From an uncultured Bacteroidales bacterium (GTDB lineage: Bacteria > Bacteroidota > Bacteroidia > Bacteroidales > Muribaculaceae): 64,000 bases of DNA. Every line of letters begins with the position of its first letter. Position 1 is the first letter of the stretch. The notes below the pieces were generated by a model. That model made no database searches. It was not told the origin of the DNA and worked only from the letters and a program-made list of their open reading frames with translations. The stretch covers positions 124,001-188,000 of the forward strand of contig CACWID010000002.1 of the NCBI GenBank assembly GCA_902760865.1, given 5' to 3'. Below, one piece after another: positions 31,761 to 39,704 of the stretch. The position numbers were made by a program, and so were the translations under genes.

Positions 31761-33179
31761 ATGAAAACACCAACTAACCAAGAACGAGACAACCGGGTGC
31801 TGCACGCGGCCTACCAGGCGTGGATGAATGCAGCGGGCCTGCGCCAGGCGAGGCTCCGCAACAAGCGGTTCACCTATGGTGACCAGTGGGGCGACCTGGT
31901 CAAGGACCACACGGGGCGGGTGATGACCGAGGGCGAACACATGGCCAACCAGGGCTGTGAGAGCATCACCAACAACCTGATCCGCCAGCTGGTCAAGACC
32001 ATCGTGGGGCGCTTCCGCAGCCAGTACATCAAGCATGACGAGGCCACGACGGTCCCGGCGCAGGGCCGCATCGACAACGAACTTGACGAGCTCGACAGCC
32101 GCGCCCTGGAGGAGTTTCTCATCTCGGGCTGCTGCATCCAGCGCATCGAGACGGCCCAAGAGCCCGGCGGCGCTGAATACACCAGGGTTGACAACGTGAA
32201 CATCAACAGCCTGTTTGTCAACGCGATGGACGACACCAGGGCCTGGGACTGCGAACTCATCGGGCAGCTGCATGACTTGAACATCGCCCAGCTGCTGCGC
32301 CGCGTCGCCGGCGGCAATCAGCGCAAGGCGGCATGGGTGAGGAGGCTCTACAGCGACAGCGTGGACTCGCGGCTGGCCGACTTCACCACCCACCTGGGAG
32401 CCGACTCGCAGCAGGGACGCGACTTCTGGCACGCCCGCGAAGGCAAGTGCCGCGCCATCGAGGTGTGGACCCTCGAGAGCCGCGAGGTCATCGTGTGCCA
32501 CAACCGCCAGGAGGGCACGCTCAGCGTCGTTCCCGCCAGCATGGCTCAGTGCTACAAGAGCGACCCCGAAGTGAGTACCCGCTGGGACATCGCCACCGTG
32601 TGGCATTGCCGCTGGTTCAGCCCCATGGGCGACCTGCTGGCCGAGTACGACTCGCCGTGGGCCCATGGCAGCCACCCGTTTGTCATCAAGCTCTACCCGC
32701 TCACCGACGGCGAGGTACATGCCGTGGTCGAGGACATTATCGACACCCAGAAGCACGTCAACCGCATGATATCGCTGCTGGACCAGGTGATGCGCTCCAG
32801 CGCCAAGGGTGTGCTGCTGTTCCCCGAGTCGGCGCTGCCCGAGGGCTGGACCTGGGAGGACGCGCGTCGCTGCTGGTCGAGTGCCAACGGACTGCTGCCC
32901 TACAACCCGCGGTTCAGCGACGCGAGGCCCGAGCAGATCAGCTCCACCGGCGGCAACGAGAACGCCTTCAGGATGATCGAGCTGCAGATGAAGCTATTTG
33001 AGGACATCAGCGGCGTGAGCGGGGCGCTGCAGGGCAAGGCCCCGACGGTGCAGAGCGGCGGCGCCTACCAGCTGCAGAGCGAGAACGCCAACATCGCCTT
33101 GAGTGACGTCTTCGAGACGTTCGAGGCCTTCCGTCGCCAGCGCGACAAAAAGATCGCAGGCATCAGCCACAACAATTAA
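31761..33179 (+). CDS. Phage portal-like protein
   Basis: 472-residue protein resembling P22-type portal proteins. It shows an N-terminal RFTYGDQWGD-like motif (RNKRFTYGDQWGDLV), an ITNNLIRQLVKTIVGRFRSQ segment, an aromatic-rich core (VWTLESREVIVCHNRQEG), HGSHPFVIKLYPL, a DTQKHVNRMISLLDQ stem-like helix and a C-terminal ISGVSGALQGKAPTVQSGGA motif that in portals precedes the last helices. Portal proteins form the dodecameric DNA gate of a capsid. It is shorter than P22 portal (about 725 residues). The start at 31761 is used because a GTG at 31722 would fall at the expected transcription start. No terminase gene lies upstream: the neighbour there is a housekeeping ATP-grasp gene. Confidence 0.75.
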   Translation: MKTPTNQERDNRVLHAAYQAWMNAAGLRQARLRNKRFTYGDQWGDLVKDHTGRVMTEGEHMANQGCESITNNLIRQLVKTIVGRFRSQYIKHDEATTVPAQGRIDNELDELDSRALEEFLISGCCIQRIETAQEPGGAEYTRVDNVNINSLFVNAMDDTRAWDCELIGQLHDLNIAQLLRRVAGGNQRKAAWVRRLYSDSVDSRLADFTTHLGADSQQGRDFWHAREGKCRAIEVWTLESREVIVCHNRQEGTLSVVPASMAQCYKSDPEVSTRWDIATVWHCRWFSPMGDLLAEYDSPWAHGSHPFVIKLYPLTDGEVHAVVEDIIDTQKHVNRMISLLDQVMRSSAKGVLLFPESALPEGWTWEDARRCWSSANGLLPYNPRFSDARPEQISSTGGNENAFRMIELQMKLFEDISGVSGALQGKAPTVQSGGAYQLQSENANIALSDVFETFEAFRRQRDKKIAGISHNN

Positions 33180-33198
33180 CACCTTAAACCACAACAAC

Positions 33199-33606
33199 AT
33201 GAACGAGGAAAACCTTTCTAACGAAGAACACGGCACGGTGGTCACGCCACCGCCCTTTTGCCACAATGACGAACCGCAGCAGGACGTGCGCCCCGAAGGG
33301 CCGTCCGCCTCCCCCACCCTTGACGAGCGGATTGCTGCGATGGAACTCCAAGAGGATGTCAGCGACAGGCTCCGCGAACTCGTCCAGGGCCTCGGCGACG
33401 GCAACGTCAACGCCGAGCTGCTGGCCACCCTGGCCCAAGGCATCACCCACGACAGCGATGTACAGGATGCCGACACGACGGGCTACCTGCGCGGCCGCAA
33501 CGAGAAGATCGAGGCCGTGATGCATCCTCAACCTCAAGACCGCGATGCCGAGACGATGTCGGCTCCCGTCTTTCCCCGCTACTGCCGCCGCAGTATCTGG
33601 GACTGA
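33199..33606 (+). CDS. Small acidic protein, probable scaffold
   Basis: 135-residue acidic protein between the portal and capsid genes, the usual place of a scaffolding protein. The N-terminus is disordered (Glu, Pro, Gln rich). A predicted helical stretch (LDERIAAMELQEDVSDRLRE, then LVQGLGDGNVNAELLATLAQ) is followed by a loose tail. No catalytic motif or similarity to a named family is visible; the scaffold assignment comes only from position, size and charge. The start is the ATG at 33199, 19 bp after the portal stop. A period-9 repeat fills the gap to the capsid gene. Confidence 0.5.
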   Translation: MNEENLSNEEHGTVVTPPPFCHNDEPQQDVRPEGPSASPTLDERIAAMELQEDVSDRLRELVQGLGDGNVNAELLATLAQGITHDSDVQDADTTGYLRGRNEKIEAVMHPQPQDRDAETMSAPVFPRYCRRSIWD

Positions 33607-33625
33607 TTTCCCTTCCCCACTCCCC

Positions 33626-33672
33626 CTATAGTAACTATATTAACTATAGTGACTATAGCAACTATAACAACC
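33626..33672. repeat. Period-9 array (TAGTAACTA type) inside the phage-derived operon
   Basis: tagtaacta, tattaacta, tagtgacta, tagcaacta, taacaacca: five 9-mers between the scaffold-like and capsid genes. Arrays of this design are also found between host genes, so the operon has acquired host-style intergenic DNA. Confidence 0.85.
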
Positions 33673-33696
33673 ATTCATTTTAAATCCTTTACAAAC

Positions 33697-35103
33697 ATGA
33701 ACTACATGAATCTTTCCAAAGCCCTGCGCTGGATGCGCAACCACAAGAAGTTAGTCCTCTTTGTCATCACCATGATCCTGATCGCCATCCTCGCCTCGTG
33801 CGTGGGCGGTGACGGTACCGGTTTCTCGCTTGCCGCGGGCATGATCATCAGCGGCGTGGAGGATGGCAAACACGTTGTTGACGGCCCCCTGACGACCGAC
33901 CTCACCCATGAGGGCTCCCCCGACATGCTGCTCAACGAGATTGACCAGCAGATTGTCAAGATCCGTCCCATGTCCACGCCCATTGACCAGATTTCGCGCT
34001 ATGGCGGCTCCAAGCACGCCGGGAGCATGGTGGTCGATTACTACAGCGTGGACACCAAGCCCACCAAGTGTAGCCTGTCAAGCGACATCCCCGCCGTGAA
34101 CACGGCATCCAGCGGCAGCTCGCCCATGGTGGTCATCCACACCAGCAACGACGAAATCTTTGACCCCACCGACACCATCCTGGCCAAGGAAGTGGCCGGA
34201 TACCAGGAGGGCACCGACACCGAGAGCGAGGACGACCTGATGTTCTATGTCGTGAGCCGTGACCAAAACGGCGTGACCGTGATGGCCGTCAACGGCCCCA
34301 CCATCAACGGCCAGCCTAACTGCATTCCCGAGATCCTGGCAGGCACCGAGCTCATCCGCATGGGCCGCGCCGCCAGCGAACTGGACGTACAGTCGCCCCA
34401 ATTCGAGGCCTTGCCCAAGAAGAGCCGCAACCTGTGCCAAATTTTCAAGATGCAGGTGGAGCAGTCCACGCTGCAGCGCCTGTCCAACAAGGAAATCGGC
34501 TGGACGATGAGCGACCAAGAAGAGGCTGCCGTCTATGACATGCGCATGGGCATGGAGAAGTCCTTCCTCTTCGGATCGGCACGCCAGATCTGGGACAACA
34601 ACAAGAAGGAGTACGTCTATTTCACCGGCGGCATCTGGAAACAGGCCGGCAAGGAGCACTACATCGAGACCACTAACGGCATCACGGCCGACGGCATCAT
34701 TGAGCTGATGCGCGAGGCCTTCACCGGACATGCCGGCAGCAAGCGCAAGATCCTCATCGGCGGCAGCGGCCTGATCAGCAGCATCAGCAAGCTGGACTAC
34801 AACCGCGTGCTCACGGCGGGTCAGCACGTGAGCAAGTGGGGCATCGATTTCACCGAGCTGAGGTCGAAGTTCGGGTGTCTGTACCTCCTGCTGAGCGAGG
34901 TGTTTGACGAGGTGGGCATGGAGGACTGCGGCATCATCATCGATCCCGAGTACCTCCAGAAGTACACCCACATCCCCTTCAGCACCGAGCAGCTCAACCT
35001 CAAGAAGAGCGGCGTGCGCAACGTGGATGCACTGGTGATGACCGAGGCCTCATGCCTGGTGCTGCGATACCCCAAGGCCCACATGCGCGTGTTGACGAGA
35101 TGA
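33697..35103 (+). CDS. Phage major-capsid-like protein with lipoprotein-type signal sequence
   Basis: 468-residue protein. From about residue 60 on it looks like the SU10/DUF5309-type major capsid protein (HK97 fold): RPMSTPIDQISRYGG, VVDYYSVDTKPTKC, ELIRMGRAASELDVQSPQFE, RNLCQIFKMQVEQST, KRKILIGGSGLISSISKLDY and GIIIDPEYLQKYTHIPF. In front of it is a segment not expected in a capsid protein: RNHKK, then 15 hydrophobic residues (LVLFVITMILIAILA), then LASC, a perfect lipobox with Cys at about residue 31, followed by GGDGTG. It could be a signal peptide, a membrane anchor or a removable delta-like domain. The gene is intact, uses host-like codons and overlaps the next gene by 4 bp (ATGA). The start is the ATG at 33697; a later ATG that would omit the segment is not obvious before residue 44. 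Confidence 0.75.
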   Translation: MNYMNLSKALRWMRNHKKLVLFVITMILIAILASCVGGDGTGFSLAAGMIISGVEDGKHVVDGPLTTDLTHEGSPDMLLNEIDQQIVKIRPMSTPIDQISRYGGSKHAGSMVVDYYSVDTKPTKCSLSSDIPAVNTASSGSSPMVVIHTSNDEIFDPTDTILAKEVAGYQEGTDTESEDDLMFYVVSRDQNGVTVMAVNGPTINGQPNCIPEILAGTELIRMGRAASELDVQSPQFEALPKKSRNLCQIFKMQVEQSTLQRLSNKEIGWTMSDQEEAAVYDMRMGMEKSFLFGSARQIWDNNKKEYVYFTGGIWKQAGKEHYIETTNGITADGIIELMREAFTGHAGSKRKILIGGSGLISSISKLDYNRVLTAGQHVSKWGIDFTELRSKFGCLYLLLSEVFDEVGMEDCGIIIDPEYLQKYTHIPFSTEQLNLKKSGVRNVDALVMTEASCLVLRYPKAHMRVLTR

Positions 35104-35498
35104 AGTACTTCACCATCAAGGAGCTGACACGCTCGGACACAGCGCGCCACCTGGGCATCGACAACACGCCGCCGGCCAGTGCCGTCATGGCGCTGAACGA
35201 ACTGGTGGACCATGTGCTCGACCCGCTGCGCGAGGCCTGGGGAGGCCCCATCCACGTCAACAGCGGCTACCGCTGTCCCGAACTGAACAAGATTGTCGGC
35301 GGCACGCCAACGAGCCAGCACCAGCGCGGCGAGGCCGCCGACATCACGGTGGGCACACGCTCGGGCAACCGCCGCCTGCTGGCCCTGATCAAGCGCCTGG
35401 ACCTCCCCGTTGACCAATGCATCGACGAGAAAGGCTGCCGCTGGATCCACGTCAGCCACCGCTCGGGCCGCAACCGCCGCATGTACATGAAATTTTAG
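35100..35498 (+). CDS. M15 family peptidase (endolysin-type, Peptidase_M15_3)
   Basis: 132-residue zinc peptidase without signal peptide. The core motif is HVNSGYRCPELNKIVGG, then SQHQRGEAADI with the zinc-binding His and Asp (about residues 72 and 79), and the closing CRWIHVSH with the third ligand. Phage M15 enzymes cut peptidoglycan stem peptides (L-Ala-D-Glu or D-Ala-D-Ala type) for lysis or entry. Its start overlaps the capsid stop (ATGA), so expression is coupled to the capsid gene. No holin or spanin is present, and lacking a signal peptide it would need another route to the cell wall. A hairpin covering its stop codon (35492-35518) ends the operon. Confidence 0.85.
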   Translation: MKYFTIKELTRSDTARHLGIDNTPPASAVMALNELVDHVLDPLREAWGGPIHVNSGYRCPELNKIVGGTPTSQHQRGEAADITVGTRSGNRRLLALIKRLDLPVDQCIDEKGCRWIHVSHRSGRNRRMYMKF

Positions 35499-35518
35499 CT
35501 GCCTGTGGCAGCTAAAAT
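35492..35518 (+). terminator. Hairpin overlapping the M15 stop codon
   Basis: Perfect stem ATTTTAGCTGCC-TGT-GGCAGCTAAAAT with the TAG stop inside the left arm. The stem is followed by TG rather than a T run, so termination may rely on the flanking A/T of the arms. End of the phage-derived operon. Confidence 0.6.
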
Positions 35519-35582
35519 TGATGAGTGATGAGTGATTAGAGATTAGTGAACTAACGACTAACGACTAACGACTAGCGACTAA
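35519..35582. repeat. Heptamer arrays (GATTAGN, CGACTAA)
   Basis: gatgagtgattagagattagtg units, then ACTAACG heptamers up to the terminator at 35583. Confidence 0.85.
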
Positions 35583-35614
35583 CGAGGGCAAGAATCTTCT
35601 TGCCCTCGTTTTTC
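35583..35614. terminator. Strong intrinsic terminator
   Basis: CGAGGGCAAGA-ATC-TTCTTGCCCTCG stem followed by TTTTTCTTA. It ends any read-through from the phage-derived operon on the plus strand. It lies just beyond the glycerate kinase stop on the other strand and could serve that gene as well, though its A run on that side is shorter. Confidence 0.85.
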
Positions 35615-36718
35615 TTATTTCAATAGTGACAGGACTGCTTGGGAGACTCGGCGCAGGGTGGACTCGGGGTCCATAGCCTCGTCAAGGGGGAGACCGTCGC
35701 TGACGGCGATAACGCGCTCCAATCCGGCCGACACGGGGTCAAAATCGTCAGCGGCCAGCCCACAGACCACCGCCACGGGGATGCCATGCTCACGCGCCAT
35801 GCTGATGACGCAGCCCGGGCCCTTACCCATGAGCGTCTGGCGATCAAATCGGCCTTCGCCGGTAATGACCAGATCGGCGCCGTCAAGGGCCTCCTCCAGG
35901 CCCACCTGACTGAGGACGTAAGGCCCGCCGGGCAGCAATTCGCACGGCAGCAGGTGCATCATCAGGGCAGGAATGCCGCCTGCAGCTCCGCAGCCGGGAC
36001 GACAGGCGATGTCATCACCCACAATGCCCGCCACATGCACCATGCCCTGCTCCAACTGCTCCACCTGCTCGGGCGAAGCACCCTTCTGCGGCGCATAGAT
36101 GTGGGCCGTGCCCAGATTGCCGCACAGGGGGTTATCCACATCGGTCAAGAGTGTGTAACGGCAATCCAACGCGGTCTGCGGGATGCCGCGTGTCTCGATA
36201 CCGGCAATCTGCCCCAGACTCTCTCCGCTGGGATACAGGTGATGCCCGTCGGCATCCAGGAACTCTGCTCCCAAGGCACACATGATGCCCATGCCTGCGT
36301 CGCAGGTTGCCGAGCCACCCAGTCCCAGCACAATGTGGCGCGCACCGTGCTCCATGGCATCGCGCATGAGCATACCCGTCCCCAACGTGGTCGCCCGCAT
36401 CACGTCGCGGGCATCGGTCGGGAGCAATGCCAGGCCGCTGGCGGCAGCCACCTCAATCAGAGCGGTGCCGTCGTCACACAGGTAGTAGTTCGCCATAACG
36501 GGAGGCAACTGCAGCAGCAGCCCCATCGTGGGCGAAGTCACCCACTGGCCCTGGCGCGAGGTAGCCAGCACCTCGACAGTGCCGTCACCCCCGTCGGCGA
36601 CAGGGATGCAGACCGTCGTCACATCATCAAGGCCGCACAAACTGTCTTGTGCGGCCTCGTTAAGTTGACGGGACGTTACCGAACCCTTGAATTTGTCAAA
36701 AGCGAGTACAACCTTCAT
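35615..36718 (-). CDS. Glycerate kinase (GlxK/GarK type)
   Basis: 367-residue enzyme of the glycerate kinase type 1 family, phosphorylating D-glycerate to a phosphoglycerate. Signature pieces are MKVVLAFDKFKGSVTS at the start, VADGGDGTVEVL, LGLGGSATCDAGMGIM (about residues 120-135), GAAGGIPALMM and TGEGRFDRQTLMGKGPG near the C-terminus. The start at 36718 aligns with the family N-terminus; a start 13 codons upstream adds an unrelated leader. It is flanked by heptamer arrays and stands alone. Confidence 0.92.
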   Translation of the reverse strand: MKVVLAFDKFKGSVTSRQLNEAAQDSLCGLDDVTTVCIPVADGGDGTVEVLATSRQGQWVTSPTMGLLLQLPPVMANYYLCDDGTALIEVAAASGLALLPTDARDVMRATTLGTGMLMRDAMEHGARHIVLGLGGSATCDAGMGIMCALGAEFLDADGHHLYPSGESLGQIAGIETRGIPQTALDCRYTLLTDVDNPLCGNLGTAHIYAPQKGASPEQVEQLEQGMVHVAGIVGDDIACRPGCGAAGGIPALMMHLLPCELLPGGPYVLSQVGLEEALDGADLVITGEGRFDRQTLMGKGPGCVISMAREHGIPVAVVCGLAADDFDPVSAGLERVIAVSDGLPLDEAMDPESTLRRVSQAVLSLLK

Positions 36719-36757
36719 CTCGGGTAGTGAATGGTCAGAAAACCACACCATTGCCAA

Positions 36758-36845
36758 CAGCTAAAGGCTAAAGGCTAAAGGCTAAAAGCTAATGGCTAAA
36801 GGCTAAAAGCTAATGGCTAAAGGCTAAAAGCTAAAGGCTAAAAGC
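36758..36845. repeat. Heptamer array (GGCTAAA)
   Basis: About twelve CTAAAGG/CTAAAAG/CTAATGG heptamers, ending at the TAG stop (36846-36848) of the coiled-coil lipoprotein. Confidence 0.9.
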
Positions 36846-37733
36846 CTAATCCACCTTAATCACCAGGAAATTAGATTTCTCCCAGAAACGATTGGCATTC
36901 AGGATGTGCAGCGTCTTTGCACCGCCGTGGTCCACAATCTCGTAGGAGTCCTTGGGATGGTTGGTCATCAGCTGGGCCTTGTTGCTGTGCAGAGGTATCT
37001 CATTGAGCGTGCGGCGGTCAGCCTTAGTGAAATAGGACATTTCGAAGTCGCCCTGCAGAATCTTGGTCTTGCGCAGGAAGCCGCTCTCGATGATCTTGTG
37101 GGCCTTGAGCTCCTTCTTGGAACCGACCACATAGTAGCAGGTGTTCAGATTGTTCACCTCGGCGGTGAGCTGCTTGGATTCCTCCTGTGCGGCCTCTTTC
37201 TCCTTGATCACAGTCTTGTTGACGGTGCTGAGCGAGTCCACGCTCTGATTCAGGTTCTTGATTTGGATGTGGGCAGCCTCGAGCTGGCTGGTCAGGCCAT
37301 TAATGGTCTTCTGCTGCTCCTCAAGCTGCAACTTCAGGCCGGCAATGGTCTTCTCCATCTTGCTGTTATAGTTGGTGGACTGCTTGAGGCGCTTCTCCAG
37401 GTCATTGAGGCGCTGTTTGTGCTTATTGATGGACTGCTGGATGAGTACGATGTCGTCGCGCAGCTGTTGCTTGCGGTCTGGCGTCTCACGACCCAGGTTG
37501 TTCACCGACACGATATCTTCTAATTCTTTGATCTGGTCCATACCTGCCGCGATGTCGGTCATGAGTTCCATGAGGCTGTCACGCTCGGCATTGGCCGTGT
37601 TAATTGAGTCCTGTAATGCGGCATTGATGGAGTCCTGTCGCATCGCATCACGCTCGAGCTGATTCACTCGCTTACAAGCGGGCATCAGCGCCAAGGCTAT
37701 CATCAGCCATACGAAATAAGAAATCTTTTTCAT
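36846..37733 (-). CDS. Coiled-coil lipoprotein of unknown function
   Basis: 295-residue predicted lipoprotein with lipobox LMPAC (Cys about residue 20). Residues 25-200 are almost entirely heptad-patterned coiled coil (ERDAMRQDSINAALQDSI, later RLNDLEKRLKQSTNYNSKM). The C-terminal domain of about 90 residues begins at CYYVVGSKKELKAHKI and contains IPLHSNKAQLMTNHP and a closing FLVIKVD. This layout is a recurring Bacteroidales lipoprotein family; its role is not known, and a periplasmic spacer or envelope-tethering protein is plausible. It is a single gene between two heptamer arrays. Confidence 0.75.
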   Translation of the reverse strand: MKKISYFVWLMIALALMPACKRVNQLERDAMRQDSINAALQDSINTANAERDSLMELMTDIAAGMDQIKELEDIVSVNNLGRETPDRKQQLRDDIVLIQQSINKHKQRLNDLEKRLKQSTNYNSKMEKTIAGLKLQLEEQQKTINGLTSQLEAAHIQIKNLNQSVDSLSTVNKTVIKEKEAAQEESKQLTAEVNNLNTCYYVVGSKKELKAHKIIESGFLRKTKILQGDFEMSYFTKADRRTLNEIPLHSNKAQLMTNHPKDSYEIVDHGGAKTLHILNANRFWEKSNFLVIKVD

Positions 37734-37781
37734 ACCTATTGGAATTTAGTTATTGTCTGTCTTGACTATTAAGTGCTTATA

Positions 37782-37836
37782 TATCTAATCTCTAATCTCT
37801 AATCTCTAATCACTAATCTCTAATCTCTAATCACTA
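37782..37836. repeat. Heptamer array (TCTAATC)
   Basis: Eight TCTAATC/TCACTAA heptamers. The last CTA is the complement of the rsmI TAG stop codon (37834-37836). Confidence 0.9.
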
Positions 37837-38568
37837 GACCCTGGCGTTCTTGCCCTTGAAGGCGGCATACTTGTCCACCTTGACGGCCGTGGCCGGCGGG
37901 CATCCCGCCACGACGATGACAATCTCGCCCCGAGGCTCGGTGGCCGTAAAATAGTCCACCAGCTCGGCCAGGGTGCCGTTGTGGGTCGTGTTGTGCAACT
38001 TGCTGATCTCACGAACGACGCTGGCCTCACGGTCCGGCCCGAAGGCCTCGGCAAACTGTTGCAGCGTCTTCAGCAGCCTCACGGGCGATTCATAGAAGAC
38101 CATCGTCAGCGGCATGGCCTTCAGCTCCTCGAGCCGCGTCGCACGGCCTTTCTTCTGAGGCAGGAATCCCTCGAACACAAAGCGGTCGCACGGTAGGCCG
38201 GAATTGACCAGCGCGGGCACAAAGGCCGTGGCGCCGGGCAGTGTCTCGACCTCGATGCCGTGGCGACGGCACTCGCGCGAGAGCAGGAAACCCGGGTCAC
38301 TGATGCCCGGCGTCCCCGCGTCGCTGATGAGCGCCATCACCGCCCCACCCTGCAGCTGGCCGACAACGGCAGAGGCGGCCTCATGCTCGTTGAACTTGTG
38401 GTGGCTGCGCATGGGCGTGCTGATGCCGCAGTGCTTGAGCAGCACTGCGCTCGTGCGGGTGTCCTCGGCGAGGATAAGGTCCACCGTCTTGAGCACCTCG
38501 ATGGCACGTGGAGTCATGTCACCCAAGTTCCCGACGGGGGTCGGCACTATGTAGAGTTTTCCTGCCAT
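37834..38568 (-). CDS. rsmI: 16S rRNA (cytidine(1402)-2'-O)-methyltransferase
   Basis: 244-residue SAM-dependent enzyme that 2'-O-methylates C1402 of 16S rRNA in the decoding site. The tetrapyrrole-methylase fold motifs are complete: LYIVPTPVGNLGDMTPRA at the start, LILAEDTRTSAVLLKH, ALISDAGTPGISDPGF (SAM-binding loop), and the FYESPVRLL segment. The length is close to the shorter Bacteroidetes forms. It is followed on the same strand by repeats and is separated by 24 bp from the acidic protein gene upstream. Confidence 0.95.
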   Translation of the reverse strand: MAGKLYIVPTPVGNLGDMTPRAIEVLKTVDLILAEDTRTSAVLLKHCGISTPMRSHHKFNEHEAASAVVGQLQGGAVMALISDAGTPGISDPGFLLSRECRRHGIEVETLPGATAFVPALVNSGLPCDRFVFEGFLPQKKGRATRLEELKAMPLTMVFYESPVRLLKTLQQFAEAFGPDREASVVREISKLHNTTHNGTLAELVDYFTATEPRGEIVIVVAGCPPATAVKVDKYAAFKGKNARV

Positions 38569-38592
38569 ACTTGACTGGCGAAGGGTGGTTGC

Positions 38593-39618
38593 TTATTTTG
38601 TGAAATGATTACGCACGATGGCCATGAAGTCCTTCACGTCCTCGTTGTCGCGGTCCCAATGCAGCTGGCTGAAGAAGTAGAGCTCGGCATTGCCATAGCT
38701 GGTCATGGCCTCGATGTGCTCGATGGCGGTATCCATCGCATTGGCGCTGCCGGCAAACAGTACGCGCTGGAAGCGGAAACGGTCGTTCAGGGAGAAGGCC
38801 TTGCGGATGTCCTTCGAGAGGTGGCGCTGCAGCTTCTCATCGACGCGCATCGGGCCGGCGGGCTCGTCCTCGACCTCAGGGAAGTCGGTGGGCAGCGGCG
38901 GCATGGGCATCTCATTCTCGGGCTCGGGCAGACGGTCGTCATCGGCCTCGATGAACTCCACGGTGATATCGGGCTCGTCATCGGCTTCAGGCACGATGGC
39001 AGGGTCGGGATCGGGGACAGGTTCGTCGCTCGTGTCAACAGGAGGACGGAACACCGGCGGCTGCACCGTCACCGGTGCCTCGACGGGGGCTGCGGCAGGG
39101 GCGGGAGGCGGAGTGGGCACGGTGGGTTCCTCGGTGCCTTCGGCAGCAGCTGCCGGCTCTTCTTCGTCGTCGGGAGCCTCGATGAACTCGACGGTGATGT
39201 CATCGTCGGGCTCGCGGTCCTCGACAGGCACCTTGTCGGGCTCAGCGGCCTCATGCTCGGGTTCCTGATAGTCGAGGGTAAATACCTCCTTGAATTCCTC
39301 GCCGTTGTCGTGCTGCCACGTCTCGTCGGCGTCATAGTCGGCCTCGGGCAGGCGCTCCACGCTTTCGGTGGCTTCGGCAGCCTCGGGCGTTTCAGCGGTC
39401 ACCGAGGGTTCTGCGGCCTCGGGGGCAGCCTCGTTTCCCGGGGCAACGGGAGACATCGTGAAACCGCACATCTCGGCCAGTTCCCGCACCTTGCGGTGCA
39501 TCTTTTTGGTGATGACCTCGGGCGTGTTCTCCTCACCCAGTCGGCGAGACACGAGCATCAGGCCCTCAATCTCATAGACATGAGACAGCATTTTCTCTAT
39601 CGACATATTCATAATCAT
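38593..39618 (-). CDS. Acidic, low-complexity protein of unknown function
   Basis: 341-residue soluble protein. An N-terminal helical region (VYEIEGLMLVSRRLGEEN, residues 14-55) and a conserved C-terminal domain of about 85 residues (VDEKLQRHLSKDIRKAFSLN, then RFQRVLFAGSANAMDTAI, ending FMAIVRNHF) are joined by about 190 residues of Glu/Pro/Asp-rich low complexity in which the phrase DITVEFIEA occurs three times. The terminal domains recur in Bacteroidales hypothetical proteins; no function is known. The start is uncertain: ATGs at 39618, 39612 and 39606 are all possible. It is divergent in composition from the flanking rsmI and dacB. Confidence 0.65.
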   Translation of the reverse strand: MIMNMSIEKMLSHVYEIEGLMLVSRRLGEENTPEVITKKMHRKVRELAEMCGFTMSPVAPGNEAAPEAAEPSVTAETPEAAEATESVERLPEADYDADETWQHDNGEEFKEVFTLDYQEPEHEAAEPDKVPVEDREPDDDITVEFIEAPDDEEEPAAAAEGTEEPTVPTPPPAPAAAPVEAPVTVQPPVFRPPVDTSDEPVPDPDPAIVPEADDEPDITVEFIEADDDRLPEPENEMPMPPLPTDFPEVEDEPAGPMRVDEKLQRHLSKDIRKAFSLNDRFRFQRVLFAGSANAMDTAIEHIEAMTSYGNAELYFFSQLHWDRDNEDVKDFMAIVRNHFTK

Positions 39619-39704
39619 CTGTTACATTGTTGCTTAGCGACGCATCGCCAAGGATTTGCTTTACATTTAACCTGCAAGTTTACTAACTTTTTTTTAAACA
39701 CCAA

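Noticed and set aside
31761-35498. Complete prophage or gene transfer agent
   Set aside because: No terminase, head-tail connector, tail, integrase, lysogeny regulator or attachment sites are present between the flanking host genes; only a head/lysis subset can be claimed.
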